The position numbers were made by a program, and so were the translations under genes. From an uncultured Opitutales bacterium (GTDB taxonomy: Bacteria > Verrucomicrobiota > Verrucomicrobiia > Opitutales > Intestinicryptomonadaceae), in the NCBI GenBank assembly GCA_944389885.1, contig CALXNZ010000002.1, positions 186,001 through 250,000 on the forward strand: a stretch of DNA of 64,000 bases. Reading direction: 5' to 3'. Shown here one piece after another: positions 55,804-63,980 of the stretch (the first letter of the stretch is position 1; each line of letters opens with the position of its first letter). The notes beneath the pieces were generated by a model. That model was given only the letters and a program-made list of their open reading frames with translations, was not told where the DNA came from and did no database searches.

Positions 55804-56472
55804 TTACTTTATGGGACGAATCTTTACGTTGCGGAAATCGCAAGCCGCCTTGCCATGCTTTCCCTGCAATCCCACTTTTCCTTTTGTGGCCATTTCGCAT
55901 TTTTTCTGCTTTGTGAGCCATTCGGGAATAACCGTTCCGTCGGGACCTTTTTTATTGTCGGTCCACTTCGACATATCCATAGAAGAAACATGTTTGCCGT
56001 CGAGGTATGTATCTATTTGTTGCCCCTTGCAACGCACCAACATTTTATGCCATTGCCCGGTAAGGCCTCCCGTGGGGAACTTTGGCGCCACATGCCCAAA
56101 TACGGCTCCGCACTGCCAAGCGGGACGATTCTTGTACGCGTCGGCATCGCTATCGGATATTTGGATTTCAATAGAATTCGGAATCCAATTTTTTGTGTCC
56201 GTGCAATATACAACTATGCCGCTATTGGCGTTGGGCTCCATTTTGAATTCAAGCTCGACCTCGAAGTTTTCGTAATCGGCTTTTGAAAATATGATAGAAT
56301 CCTTGTTTGCCTGCAAATCGCCGTCGGCATTGCGCGACCAAACTCCCTGTTCGTATTCGGCATTCGAGAGATCCTTGTTGAACAGATCGCTCCACCCGCC
56401 GTCTCCATTCGAAGAACCGCAACCGGAAAGCATGGCCAAGGCCGCTATAGATGCTATTATTGTACTTTTCAT
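55804..56472 (-). CDS. DUF1080 (3-keto-disaccharide hydrolase-like) lipoprotein
   Basis: 222 residues with a lipoprotein signal (MKSTIIASIAALAMLSGCGSS; LSGC lipobox, lipidated Cys18). The mature protein is a concanavalin-like beta-sandwich of the DUF1080 type: GWSDLFNKDLSNAEYEQGVWS, FEVELEFKMEPNANSGIVVYC, SIEIQISDSD, TGQWHKMLVRCKGQQIDTYLDGKHV and a KGKVGLQGKHGKAACDFRNVKIRPIK end. Some members hydrolyse 3-keto-glycosides; others may only bind sugars. It would sit on a membrane facing the periplasm or the surface. It is single, with its own terminator. Confidence 0.85.
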   Translation of the reverse strand: MKSTIIASIAALAMLSGCGSSNGDGGWSDLFNKDLSNAEYEQGVWSRNADGDLQANKDSIIFSKADYENFEVELEFKMEPNANSGIVVYCTDTKNWIPNSIEIQISDSDADAYKNRPAWQCGAVFGHVAPKFPTGGLTGQWHKMLVRCKGQQIDTYLDGKHVSSMDMSKWTDNKKGPDGTVIPEWLTKQKKCEMATKGKVGLQGKHGKAACDFRNVKIRPIK

Positions 56473-56516
56473 AACTTCTCCCTTTCTTTTTTATGTCTTT
56501 TTACGAAAAACTAACA

Positions 56517-57098
56517 TCAAACTTTAGATTCTGCAGACTTTTTAGATTTTTTTTGTTTCCAATCGTCTATGAGAACTGAAATTACGTAGAGGCCGACACC
56601 TATGCAAATTCCGCAGTCGGCCACATTAAAAGCTGGCCACCTATAATTTATTAAAGGTATATGCACGTCGATGAAGTCGATTACATGCCCATATGAAATT
56701 CTGTCGATAAGGTTTCCCAACACGCCGCCTGCAAACATTCCGAGCGAGACTTGCCCCACGATAGAATCAAATCCGAAATATTTTCTAAAAAGCCACAATC
56801 CCGCAAGGGCTAGTATTGCAATAGAGGTTAAGAGATATGTGCGTCCTGAGAGTATTCCCCAAGCCGCGCCCTCGTTTGTGATATGTACAATGTACAATAG
56901 GTTGTCAATTACCGAAATAGGCTCGTTTTCACCGCCAAAATGGTAAGTCGGATTTCCGCGAGTCCATGGTATTTTCTCCATTACCAGATACTTGGAGAGC
57001 CTATCCAAGAAAAGTATTATCGACGCAGCCAGCAAGAAGCGCAAGGCTGCAGAAAGAGCCTGCGATTTTTTCCCAACTTTTGAGAAATCCAATCCCAT
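56517..57098 (-). CDS. lspA: Lipoprotein signal peptidase (signal peptidase II)
   Basis: 193 residues from the ATG at 57098; a TTG at 57149 overlapping the upstream stop would add 17 residues. Four membrane helices. Active-site blocks: VHITNEGAAWGIL, GGVLGNLIDRISYGHVIDFIDVHI (first catalytic Asp), and WPAFNVADCGICIGVGLY (second Asp). LspA cuts lipoprotein signal peptides after diacylglycerol addition, such as the one on the DUF1080 protein next door. It is the third gene of the ileS - DksA-like - lspA block, an ileS-lspA order also seen in many Gram-negatives. The C-terminal tail is Lys-rich. Confidence 0.93.
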   Translation of the reverse strand: MGLDFSKVGKKSQALSAALRFLLAASIILFLDRLSKYLVMEKIPWTRGNPTYHFGGENEPISVIDNLLYIVHITNEGAAWGILSGRTYLLTSIAILALAGLWLFRKYFGFDSIVGQVSLGMFAGGVLGNLIDRISYGHVIDFIDVHIPLINYRWPAFNVADCGICIGVGLYVISVLIDDWKQKKSKKSAESKV

Positions 57099-57145
57099 AA
57101 ATATTTTTGGACGGCAAAATTTTGTCTTAAGGCTGCGGAGGGAAA

Positions 57146-58387
57146 TCAATTTCCGGCATCTTCGCCATTTTCCGCACCGCTTTCGAGAATTTCGCCAAAA
57201 CTTGCCCGCTGAGACGTCTTCAATTTTTTAAGTTCCCGTTCTTTTATCTCCTGTCCTTCTTTCGTGCAACGGGTAAAGGGAACCGACAGCAAACGGCTTT
57301 CCGGAATGGGCTTGCCGGTGACCTCGCAAATTCCGTAAGTGCCGTTTTTTATACGCTCTATAGCCGCGTCTATTTCCGCGATTATCTCTTTTTCGGAGGA
57401 CAAGAAGCTGAATGCCATATCCCTGTCATAGCTTTCAGAACCGGCGTCCGCCATATGCTGTCCATAGGAAGACAAATCTCCCGAATCCTCCTTTGTAGAG
57501 CGCTTCAAAACCTCCTCGGCGCGATTGGAAACTCCTTGGGAATAGCGTTTTCTCAAATCCACGAGTATATTGTAGAATTTCTTCCACTTTCGCGGAACAT
57601 CTTTACTTTCAAGCTTCTCGCGCGAAGACACTTCCACAGGGTTGAATCCGAGTATATCGCTTATGCTTGCAACGCCCAAAACCTTTTTTGAAGGCGCGGG
57701 AGCTTTAGGTACAGGCGCGACGGATTTCCGCCCCTCTTGAATCCCCTTGCCAGACTTTGGCAACGCCCCATCTTGTTCGTTATTAGACGAAGCTCTACTT
57801 GCAAAGAATATATCCAAGTCCTCTATGGAGAAATAGATATTATCAGAATGTCTTACATGGGAATTTCCCGCTATGACAATATCTTCTTTTTGAGAAACAT
57901 TTGGCTGTTGTTTATCCGGTTTCGCAAGAGTCTTTTTTTGGTTTTTTTTAGGCGAGGGAATTGCGGATTTCCCTCCGTCCTGTTTTTTGCCCGAAATTTT
58001 CTTAGAATCTTTTTGGGGAACGCTTTGTTTTTTCCCCGAAGTTTTTACCGGAACGGGTTTTTTTACAGGTTTTTTTAAAGTATTTTTTTTCAATTTTGAA
58101 GCAGGCGTTTTTTTGGACGCCCCTTTCTTTTGTGGGATTGAAGCCTTGGAAGTCGGCTTTTTAGGCGAAAGCTTTTTAGGGGCCGGCTTCGACGGTGGTT
58201 TTTTAGAATTTTTTACGGTGAGCGCCTTTTTTGAAGCCGCCGTCGCAGTTGCCGGCTTTTTTTTCTGGGCGGACGCCGGCGCCTTTTTGGCAATCGAAAG
58301 TTTTTTTGCCTGCGATATTTTCTGAGGCTTAGCAGGCTTTTTCACAGCCTTATTTTTATTATTTTTTACGACGGTTTTTTTGGCCAT
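57146..58387 (-). CDS. TraR/DksA-like protein with a long histone-H1-like N-terminus
   Basis: 413 residues. About the first 165 are Lys/Pro/Ala/Ser-rich with repeated Lys-Lys-Pro units (KPAPKKLSPKKPTSK), like H1-type nucleoid proteins. A middle linker (170-290) holds KEDIVIAGNSHVRHSDNIYFSIEDLDIFF. The C-terminal 120 residues match TraR/DksA: SSYGQHMADAGSESYDRDMAFSFLSSEKEIIAEIDAAIERIKNGTYGICEVTGKPIPESRLLSVPFTRCTKEGQ. DksA proteins enter the RNA polymerase secondary channel. Of the four zinc Cys only two remain (CEVTG and RCTKEG), so the zinc site is probably lost. It sits seven bases after ileS and overlaps lspA at the TTG start. It may link chromatin and polymerase; this is inference. Confidence 0.82.
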   Translation of the reverse strand: MAKKTVVKNNKNKAVKKPAKPQKISQAKKLSIAKKAPASAQKKKPATATAASKKALTVKNSKKPPSKPAPKKLSPKKPTSKASIPQKKGASKKTPASKLKKNTLKKPVKKPVPVKTSGKKQSVPQKDSKKISGKKQDGGKSAIPSPKKNQKKTLAKPDKQQPNVSQKEDIVIAGNSHVRHSDNIYFSIEDLDIFFASRASSNNEQDGALPKSGKGIQEGRKSVAPVPKAPAPSKKVLGVASISDILGFNPVEVSSREKLESKDVPRKWKKFYNILVDLRKRYSQGVSNRAEEVLKRSTKEDSGDLSSYGQHMADAGSESYDRDMAFSFLSSEKEIIAEIDAAIERIKNGTYGICEVTGKPIPESRLLSVPFTRCTKEGQEIKERELKKLKTSQRASFGEILESGAENGEDAGN

Positions 58388-58393
58388 AGATGC

Positions 58394-61189
58394 TTATTTT
58401 CCCGTTGCAGCCATAGCTTCACGACAACGCGGGCACAAGCCGTCGGAATCCAGGTTGCGCACTATGCGCCAACACCTGATACAACGTTCGCCCTCCGCCT
58501 TATCGGCGCGCACGGCTATTGTTTCGAACTTTCCCTCCGTCACTTTCGCGGAGGAGACTATAAATATTTCTGCGAGAGAATTTTCAAATTCCCTCAACAC
58601 TGCTGCGTCAGAGGTATTCTCGCCCACCAAGACTTCGACTTCGGCTTCGAGACTTTTTCCTATCGTCTTGTTTTGTCTAAGTTTTTCGAGTTCCTCGTTG
58701 ACCTTGTCTCGAATCTCCAATATGCGCTCCATTTTTGCGTAATTGGCCTCGTCTTTCATTTCGGGGAGGATATTGGGCCAATCTTGCAGATGCACAGAAT
58801 CCTCGGAAAATTCCGCTCCGTGCCTGAAAGAATAGGCTTCGTCCGCAGTGAAAGTAAGTATGGGGGCGCAGACTTTCATGAGAATATCGCTTATGATATT
58901 CATGGCCGTCTGGGAAGACCTGCGCAAAAATGAATCTGCAGCGAGGGTATAGAGCCTATCTTTTAATATGTCGTGGTAAATGCGCGACAAAGTGACCCCG
59001 CAGAAATTGTCTATCAACTTGTAAACTTTGTGGAATTCGTATTCCCCATAACTCTTATCGGCCTCTTCGGCAAAAATCGCGGCTTTATGGAGGGCCCATT
59101 TGTCTATCGGGTCAAGTTTTGACAGCTCCACCGCATCGGTTTCTGGATTGAAATCCCCAAGATTGCCGAGCTGGTACATCAAGGTATTGCGGACGCTTCT
59201 ATAAGCGTTTGCGACATGCCCCATAATGCCGTCGGATATAGGCATGTCATTTTGGTAGTCAACGGAGCTTATCCACATTCTGACGATATCCGCCCCCCAC
59301 TTTCCGACATACATATCCGATGTCTGGGGTTTTCCGTCGCTCTTTGATATTTTTCGCCTTTGTTCGTCAACTATAAAGCCGTGGGTTATGACTTTTTTAT
59401 ATGGGGCTTTGCCTTTTGTGGCGATTGCCGTCCAAAGCGAGCTTTGGAACCAGCCTCTGTGCTGGTCGGAACCTTCAAAATAAAGATCCGCCGGCCACTT
59501 TAGATCGGGGTTGCGCGCCAATACCGCCAAATGGCTTGAACCCGAATCTATCCATACGTCGAGGGTATCCCTGCCCTTGCGCAATTCAGAAACCGCCGGC
59601 CAATCCTCCGGAAGTTTTACGCCTTCGAGAATTTCAGATTCCGTTGCCGAATACCAGAAGTTGGATCCCAATTTTTCGACCTTGTCGGCTATGGCTTCAG
59701 CCACGCCCGCATCGAGATACGCTTTGCCGTTTTTAATCGAATAAAACGCCGGTATTGGGACGCCCCACGACCTCTGTCTGGAGATGCACCAGTCGGGGCG
59801 CGATTCAACCGCTCCGCGTATGCGGTTTTCTCCGCGCTCCGGAACCCATTTCACATCAGATATTGCCGCCAGCGCGTCGGCGCGCAGATTATCTTTGTCG
59901 AGAGCCACAAACCACTGGTCCATGGCGCGGAAAATCACCGGGGTCTTAGACCTCCAACAATGGGGGTATTGGTGTGAAATCTTAGCTATTTTCAGGAGGG
60001 CGCCGCTCTTGTCGAGCATATCTAAGACTTTACCGTTTGCCGCGCTCCTTCCATTGGAATCTTCGAGAACGCTGATGCCCACAAGTTCGGGCGGAACTTG
60101 TCCGTCATCGACATATTTTCCCTCGTCGTCGAGCGGCGAATATATGTCGAGGCCGTGTTCTATGCCAACTTGATAGTCCTCGAGCCCGTGGCCGGGGGCG
60201 ATATGCACTACTCCCGTACCGGAATCCGTAGTGACATAGCGGGCGCAATAAACTGTGCTATAACGATCTATTAGCGGATGTTTGGCGCGCACGCCCTCAA
60301 GTTGTTCGCCTTTTGCCAAATGGGATATTTTTGCGTCGGAGAGTTCGCAAGCGGATATAAAATCCTGAGCGAGTGGTTCAGCCACTATAAAAGTTCTGTC
60401 TCCGCATGAAACGGTCGAATATTCTATATCGGGATTTACCGCCAAGGCCAAATTTGAAGGTATGGTCCACGGAGTCGTAGTCCACACCACAATTTCCGCA
60501 TTTGAAAGGCCAAGTTTTGCATTGGAATCCGAATCGAGCTTAAAGGCGACCCATATTGAGGAGCTCGTATGGTCTTTATATTCTATTTCGGCCTCCGCCA
60601 ATGCGGTTGCACAGGGTATGGACCAATACACCGGCTTTTTGCTTCTATACACGAGGCCGCGCCTTACGAATGTCGCGAAGGTGCGCAATATATCGGCTTC
60701 GTAGGCTGGACTTTTGGTTTTATATTCATGCTCCCAATCGGCCAAGACTCCCAAGCGTATGAATTGCGCGCGCTGTTTTTCTATATAGCGCGAAGAGAAA
60801 TCGGCGCATTCGGCGCGCAATTCCGCCACGCCAAGCTCGCGTTTCTGTTCGCGGAGAGCTTTCGACACCTTATGCTCTATGGGCAAGCCATGGCAATCCC
60901 AGCCGGGGACATAGGGCGTGGCATAGCCCTTCATGGACTTGTATCTCAATATGACGTCTTTGAGAATTTTATTGAGGGCGGTTCCTATATGCACGTCGCC
61001 GTTAGTAAACGGCGGGCCGTCGTGTAAAACGAATTTTTCCCTACCGGCATTCTTTTTTTGTATTCTGCCGTAAAGATCAGATTTTTTCCAATGCTCTATA
61101 CGCTTTGGCTCGCGTTTTACCAAATCTCCCCTCATTGGGAAATTTGTTTTTGGAAGGTTAATACTGCTTTTAAAATCAATTTCGGACAT
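58394..61189 (-). CDS. ileS: Isoleucine--tRNA ligase
   Basis: 931 residues, class Ia. HIGH-type motif reads HIGT (residues 67-70 in FTNGDVHIGTALNKILKD), the CP1 editing domain has GTGVVHIAPGHGLEDYQ, the KMSKS motif is RKISKSDGKPQ, and the C-terminal zinc finger is CIRCWRIVRN with LCPRCREAM. It charges tRNA-Ile and edits Val-AMP. It leads the block with the DksA-like gene (six bases) and lspA. The final Thr in HIGT, where most have His, is a known minor variant in related enzymes but worth noting. Demand for IleS accuracy is of interest because ATA is the main Ile codon here. Confidence 0.95.
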   Translation of the reverse strand: MSEIDFKSSINLPKTNFPMRGDLVKREPKRIEHWKKSDLYGRIQKKNAGREKFVLHDGPPFTNGDVHIGTALNKILKDVILRYKSMKGYATPYVPGWDCHGLPIEHKVSKALREQKRELGVAELRAECADFSSRYIEKQRAQFIRLGVLADWEHEYKTKSPAYEADILRTFATFVRRGLVYRSKKPVYWSIPCATALAEAEIEYKDHTSSSIWVAFKLDSDSNAKLGLSNAEIVVWTTTPWTIPSNLALAVNPDIEYSTVSCGDRTFIVAEPLAQDFISACELSDAKISHLAKGEQLEGVRAKHPLIDRYSTVYCARYVTTDSGTGVVHIAPGHGLEDYQVGIEHGLDIYSPLDDEGKYVDDGQVPPELVGISVLEDSNGRSAANGKVLDMLDKSGALLKIAKISHQYPHCWRSKTPVIFRAMDQWFVALDKDNLRADALAAISDVKWVPERGENRIRGAVESRPDWCISRQRSWGVPIPAFYSIKNGKAYLDAGVAEAIADKVEKLGSNFWYSATESEILEGVKLPEDWPAVSELRKGRDTLDVWIDSGSSHLAVLARNPDLKWPADLYFEGSDQHRGWFQSSLWTAIATKGKAPYKKVITHGFIVDEQRRKISKSDGKPQTSDMYVGKWGADIVRMWISSVDYQNDMPISDGIMGHVANAYRSVRNTLMYQLGNLGDFNPETDAVELSKLDPIDKWALHKAAIFAEEADKSYGEYEFHKVYKLIDNFCGVTLSRIYHDILKDRLYTLAADSFLRRSSQTAMNIISDILMKVCAPILTFTADEAYSFRHGAEFSEDSVHLQDWPNILPEMKDEANYAKMERILEIRDKVNEELEKLRQNKTIGKSLEAEVEVLVGENTSDAAVLREFENSLAEIFIVSSAKVTEGKFETIAVRADKAEGERCIRCWRIVRNLDSDGLCPRCREAMAATGK

Positions 61190-61255
61190 TTTTTCTTGCG
61201 CCTCTTTCCAAGCGGGAAAAATTTTTTTTTATTTTTTATATGGGATTTACCATAC

Positions 61256-61744
61256 TTAGAATGGGAACATGTGGTCCCAAATACTATCGTTTTTAGCGGG
61301 AGTCCCGGAAGCCTGCGATTCGGACTTATGCTGTTCGACTTTCTGCGGGACAGACGCTTCGGCTTCCTCTGCCGCCTTCGCCGCGGATTCCGCAGAAATC
61401 TCTACGCGGGCCGGGGACGACGCCTGCGATTTATCTTCCGATTTCGGCGCGGACTTTGCCTGAGCCTGAGGAGCCGACGTTTTGCCCATGCTTCTCTGAA
61501 GTTTGCGCAGCTGGCTTTTCAAGGCCCTATTTTCCTCGCGCAGCTTTGATAAGATAGCCATATCGTCTTTTATTTGTTTTACATACTTTGCGTTGGCAGA
61601 CTGCAACTGTACTTCAAGAGAATTTATTTTTTCTTTGAGTTGGACAATCTCTGCCTGCAAATCGGCCGACGACGGTTTAGTATCGGCGGAGAATCCGATT
61701 TGTGTGGAGATAGCGAAAGTTAATAATATGAAAAATTTTCTCAT
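61256..61744 (-). CDS. Small secreted coiled-coil protein of unknown function
   Basis: 162 residues with a signal peptide (MRKFFILLTFAISTQIGFSA). Residues 27-90 form a heptad-rich coiled coil (LQAEIVQLKEKINSLEVQLQ, ILSKLREENRALKSQLRKL), followed by an Ala/Ser/Lys/Glu-rich low-complexity tail and a conserved-looking end DSIWDHMFPF. It would be periplasmic and likely oligomeric. It lies 66 bases upstream of ileS on the same strand. No family is recognised; a YbgF/CpoB-like trimer head without the TPR domain is one possibility. Confidence 0.65.
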   Translation of the reverse strand: MRKFFILLTFAISTQIGFSADTKPSSADLQAEIVQLKEKINSLEVQLQSANAKYVKQIKDDMAILSKLREENRALKSQLRKLQRSMGKTSAPQAQAKSAPKSEDKSQASSPARVEISAESAAKAAEEAEASVPQKVEQHKSESQASGTPAKNDSIWDHMFPF

Positions 61745-61925
61745 TAGCGGTTAATTCAAACAAAGACGGAGTTTTTTGCAAACACTAAATTGAGGCCTTG
61801 GCACCTTATTCCGGCAGTATAAAATGAGACCCCTTCAATGCGCGAATCCATATTCCGGCCAAGCCCGCATAAAATTTCGCCAACACAATAAACCATATTC
61901 AGTAAAGCTGGTTTCTCTACCGTTT

Positions 61926-61962
61926 AAAAAAAAAAGCGGGAGAAGATTTCACCTCCTCCGGC
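61926..61962 (-). terminator. Rho-independent terminator of a lost PEP-CTERM gene
   Basis: On the minus strand GCCGGAGGAG pairs with CTTCTCCCGC (one mismatch, one wobble), seven-base loop, followed by ten T residues. It lies 26 bases past the stop of the PEP-CTERM tail fragment at 61989. Confidence 0.8.
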
Positions 61963-61988
61963 TTTCTTAATAGTGCAAAAGGTATGGG

Positions 61989-62072
61989 CTACCGCTTGGA
62001 TTTTACTCTGAGGCAATAAGCCATTGCCAAAAGTCCAAAAATTCCGGCAAATGCCGCGGGTTCGGGGCTCGC
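61989..62072 (-). pseudogene. Orphan PEP-CTERM tail (C-terminal fragment only)
   Basis: Reading leftward, the frame gives ASPEPAAFAGIFGLLAMAYC, then Leu-Arg-Val-Lys-Ser-Lys-Arg and a TAG at 61989-61991. That is a standard PEP-CTERM tail: Pro-Glu-Pro, hydrophobic helix, basic end. Immediately upstream in frame is a TAG at 62073-62075, and further upstream the sequence belongs to an esterase gene on the opposite strand. The rest of the PEP-CTERM gene is therefore missing at the junction near 62056-62072. Its terminator remains intact. The break is either a deletion/recombination scar or a wrong assembly join. Confidence 0.75.
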
Positions 62073-62718
62073 CTACGAGCTATGCGGTGTTGAAATCGCA
62101 AGGTGGTTCGCGGAAAACGGAATAAGCGCGGCCGTATTGAAATACCGCGTTCCCAACCTGCGCGATGAAGCCCTTATGGATATGCGCAGAGCGGTGCGCT
62201 ATATCCGCGCCAACGCCAGAGAATTGGGCATAGATCCGAATAGGGTAGGCGTAATGGGATTCTCCGCCGGCGCGAATCTTGCCGCGCGGACGAGCTGTCT
62301 CTACGGCGATGAGAACTACCCTCCGCGCGACGGAGTAGATAAAGAATCAGCCCGTCCCGATTTCTCGATAATAATATACCCCGCCTATCTTGACGAACCC
62401 ACATTCCAGAAGTGGTGGGGAAATAAGAAAGACAAGGTATCCACGGATTACAATAGAGACTTCGCATTGGCGCCGGAAATAAAAATCCACAAGGGGATAC
62501 CTCCCACATTCATCATGCAACCGCTCGACGACGCTAATTGGAGCGAATCTTCGATAGCTTATTTTCTGTCCCTGCGCAAGGCCGGCGTCCCGGTAAATTT
62601 GCATATTTACGAAAGCGGCGGACACGGCTTCGGAATTCGCCACAGCGGCTCGGCGTCGGATTCTTGGGAGGACGTTCTGGCCCATTGGCTCAAATTCAAA
62701 AAGATAATGCCCAAGTAA
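62056..62718 (+). pseudogene. Truncated BD-FAE-type alpha/beta hydrolase (N-terminus missing)
   Basis: Homology starts abruptly at about 62056 with GSGLAYELCGVEIARWF, continuing AENGISAAVLKYRVPNL; in intact acetylxylan/feruloyl-esterase-like proteins this region follows a signal peptide and an HGGGY-type oxyanion-hole block, both lost here. The rest is intact: the nucleophile elbow GVMGFSAGANLA, the Asp of FIMQPLDDANWSE and the His of YESGGHGFGIRH. The frame is closed by a TAA at 62017. The first ATG inside is at 62137 and would give a 193-residue product lacking the first strands, unlikely to be active. It meets the opposed PEP-CTERM tail in a tail-to-middle join. Confidence 0.75.
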
Positions 62719-62741
62719 TGCGCCTTTCCGAAAACGCATTA
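62716..62741. terminator. Inverted repeat joining two convergent stop codons
   Basis: TAATGCG (62716-62722) and CGCATTA (62735-62741) pair around a 12-base loop. The outer three bases are the stop codons of the hydrolase fragment (TAA at 62716) and of the convergent MFS gene. T-rich tracts are weak, so it is only a possible bidirectional terminator. Confidence 0.4.
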
Positions 62742-63980
62742 CTTTTGAGCGGCGCGCTTGGATCTGCGCGGATCAGGTATTGTCAGGGCGAATAGGGAAT
62801 TTGCCGCAGCCATCAAGGCCGCAAAAGTAAATAGAAAAGCCACGCCGTAATTCATCCACACCCAACCTCCGAGCGGGGCAACGCATATCGACACCATGTG
62901 GTTTATCGAAATTCCGGAAGAGAGCGAAGCCGTGAGTTCGTCCCTGTTAGCGGCCACGTCTTTTGCGTACATTCCGGTCGCCATTGAAGTCGTGCTTATA
63001 GTGGAGTCGCAGAGAAAATTCAGATACAGAAACGGCACCGCGAGATACGGCGGAAATATGTCTCCGGCGTAGCCGTATCCAAGGCATACAAAAAATAGTA
63101 TCACGGTATCGTAGATCATCACATTGCGGTATCCGAACTTGTCGGCGATTTTTCCGATTAACGGGCCGGCAAAGATGTTTACGGCCGCGCACACTCCGTA
63201 CAGCATGGCGATTTCCCCGGTGGATACGCCGTATTCCATGATTAGGACGTATGGGGCAAAAGTCAGGAAGATTTGCTTTCTTGCCCCGTAGAAGAGTTCA
63301 AGCCCGTAAAATTTTCCGAAACGCCTATTGAAATATAGTCGGGGCCTCTTTGACGCGAAACGCGGGGCGTTTTTTGTGGTCGAGCATATCAAGCTCGCCG
63401 CCAAGAGTACAAAAATCAGGACGAATACGACATCGTAAAGCAGGCGCCTATCCTCGACGCCAAAGAGCCCCGTGCCAGTCCAAAAGATAGCGGCTACTAT
63501 GACACTTCCGGCCACAGTTCCCAAATTCATCGCGCTTGCGAGGAATCCCAGAGAATGGCCTTCCCTGCCCCTCTTTGCCATATGCATTGCTATGGAGCTG
63601 CGAACCGGCATTACGACGTGCTCGCCCGTGCTCCATATCATTATAATTACAGTTGCTATCCTTATGTCGGAGGGGAACAAGAGAAAGGCAATTCCCGCCA
63701 TAGAAACGAGTATGCCCAGGCGCATTATAGACCATTCCGTCGCCCTGCTCAAGAACGCCAGAATGAATACCAACATGAAGCCGGGGAGCTCCCTAAAAAA
63801 TTCTATCCAACCCCTTTGGAATTCATTTGCCGACAGCACTTCAGCCAGAAAGTTGTTTATGGACGCCGCAAAACATCCCACCCCTATGCCCCAAATTACT
63901 ATGCTTAGAAAAAAAGCGCCCGCCCCCGACTGCTCCTTGAAATTTCGCGAAGAAAACCTTTGTTTCAGATAGTGAAGCAT
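62739..63980 (-). CDS. MFS family transporter
   Basis: 413 residues with about 12 membrane spans. The first half opens FFLSIVIWGIGVGCFAASINNFLAEVL, with EFFRELPGFMLVFILAFLSRATEWSIMRLG; a central loop with Lys and Arg near residue 210 separates it from the second half (LFYGARKQIFLTFAPYVLI, AMLYGVCAAVNIFAGPLIGKIADKFGYRNVM). The RDELTASLSSGISINHM segment after helix 10 is unusual and also appears in MFS proteins of this lineage. Substrate cannot be assigned. It converges with the truncated hydrolase and is 20 bases from the window edge; the start at 63980 is the only plausible ATG. Confidence 0.83.
   Translation of the reverse strand: MLHYLKQRFSSRNFKEQSGAGAFFLSIVIWGIGVGCFAASINNFLAEVLSANEFQRGWIEFFRELPGFMLVFILAFLSRATEWSIMRLGILVSMAGIAFLLFPSDIRIATVIIMIWSTGEHVVMPVRSSIAMHMAKRGREGHSLGFLASAMNLGTVAGSVIVAAIFWTGTGLFGVEDRRLLYDVVFVLIFVLLAASLICSTTKNAPRFASKRPRLYFNRRFGKFYGLELFYGARKQIFLTFAPYVLIMEYGVSTGEIAMLYGVCAAVNIFAGPLIGKIADKFGYRNVMIYDTVILFFVCLGYGYAGDIFPPYLAVPFLYLNFLCDSTISTTSMATGMYAKDVAANRDELTASLSSGISINHMVSICVAPLGGWVWMNYGVAFLFTFAALMAAANSLFALTIPDPRRSKRAAQK

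Noticed and set aside
57737-58325. Phe-rich plus-strand open frames opposite the H1-like tail
   Set aside because: They are the mirror of Lys-rich codons (AAA read as TTT) on the other strand.
58981-61027. Several plus-strand open frames of 60 to 150 codons
   Set aside because: All are antisense shadows of ileS, whose motifs run along its full length.
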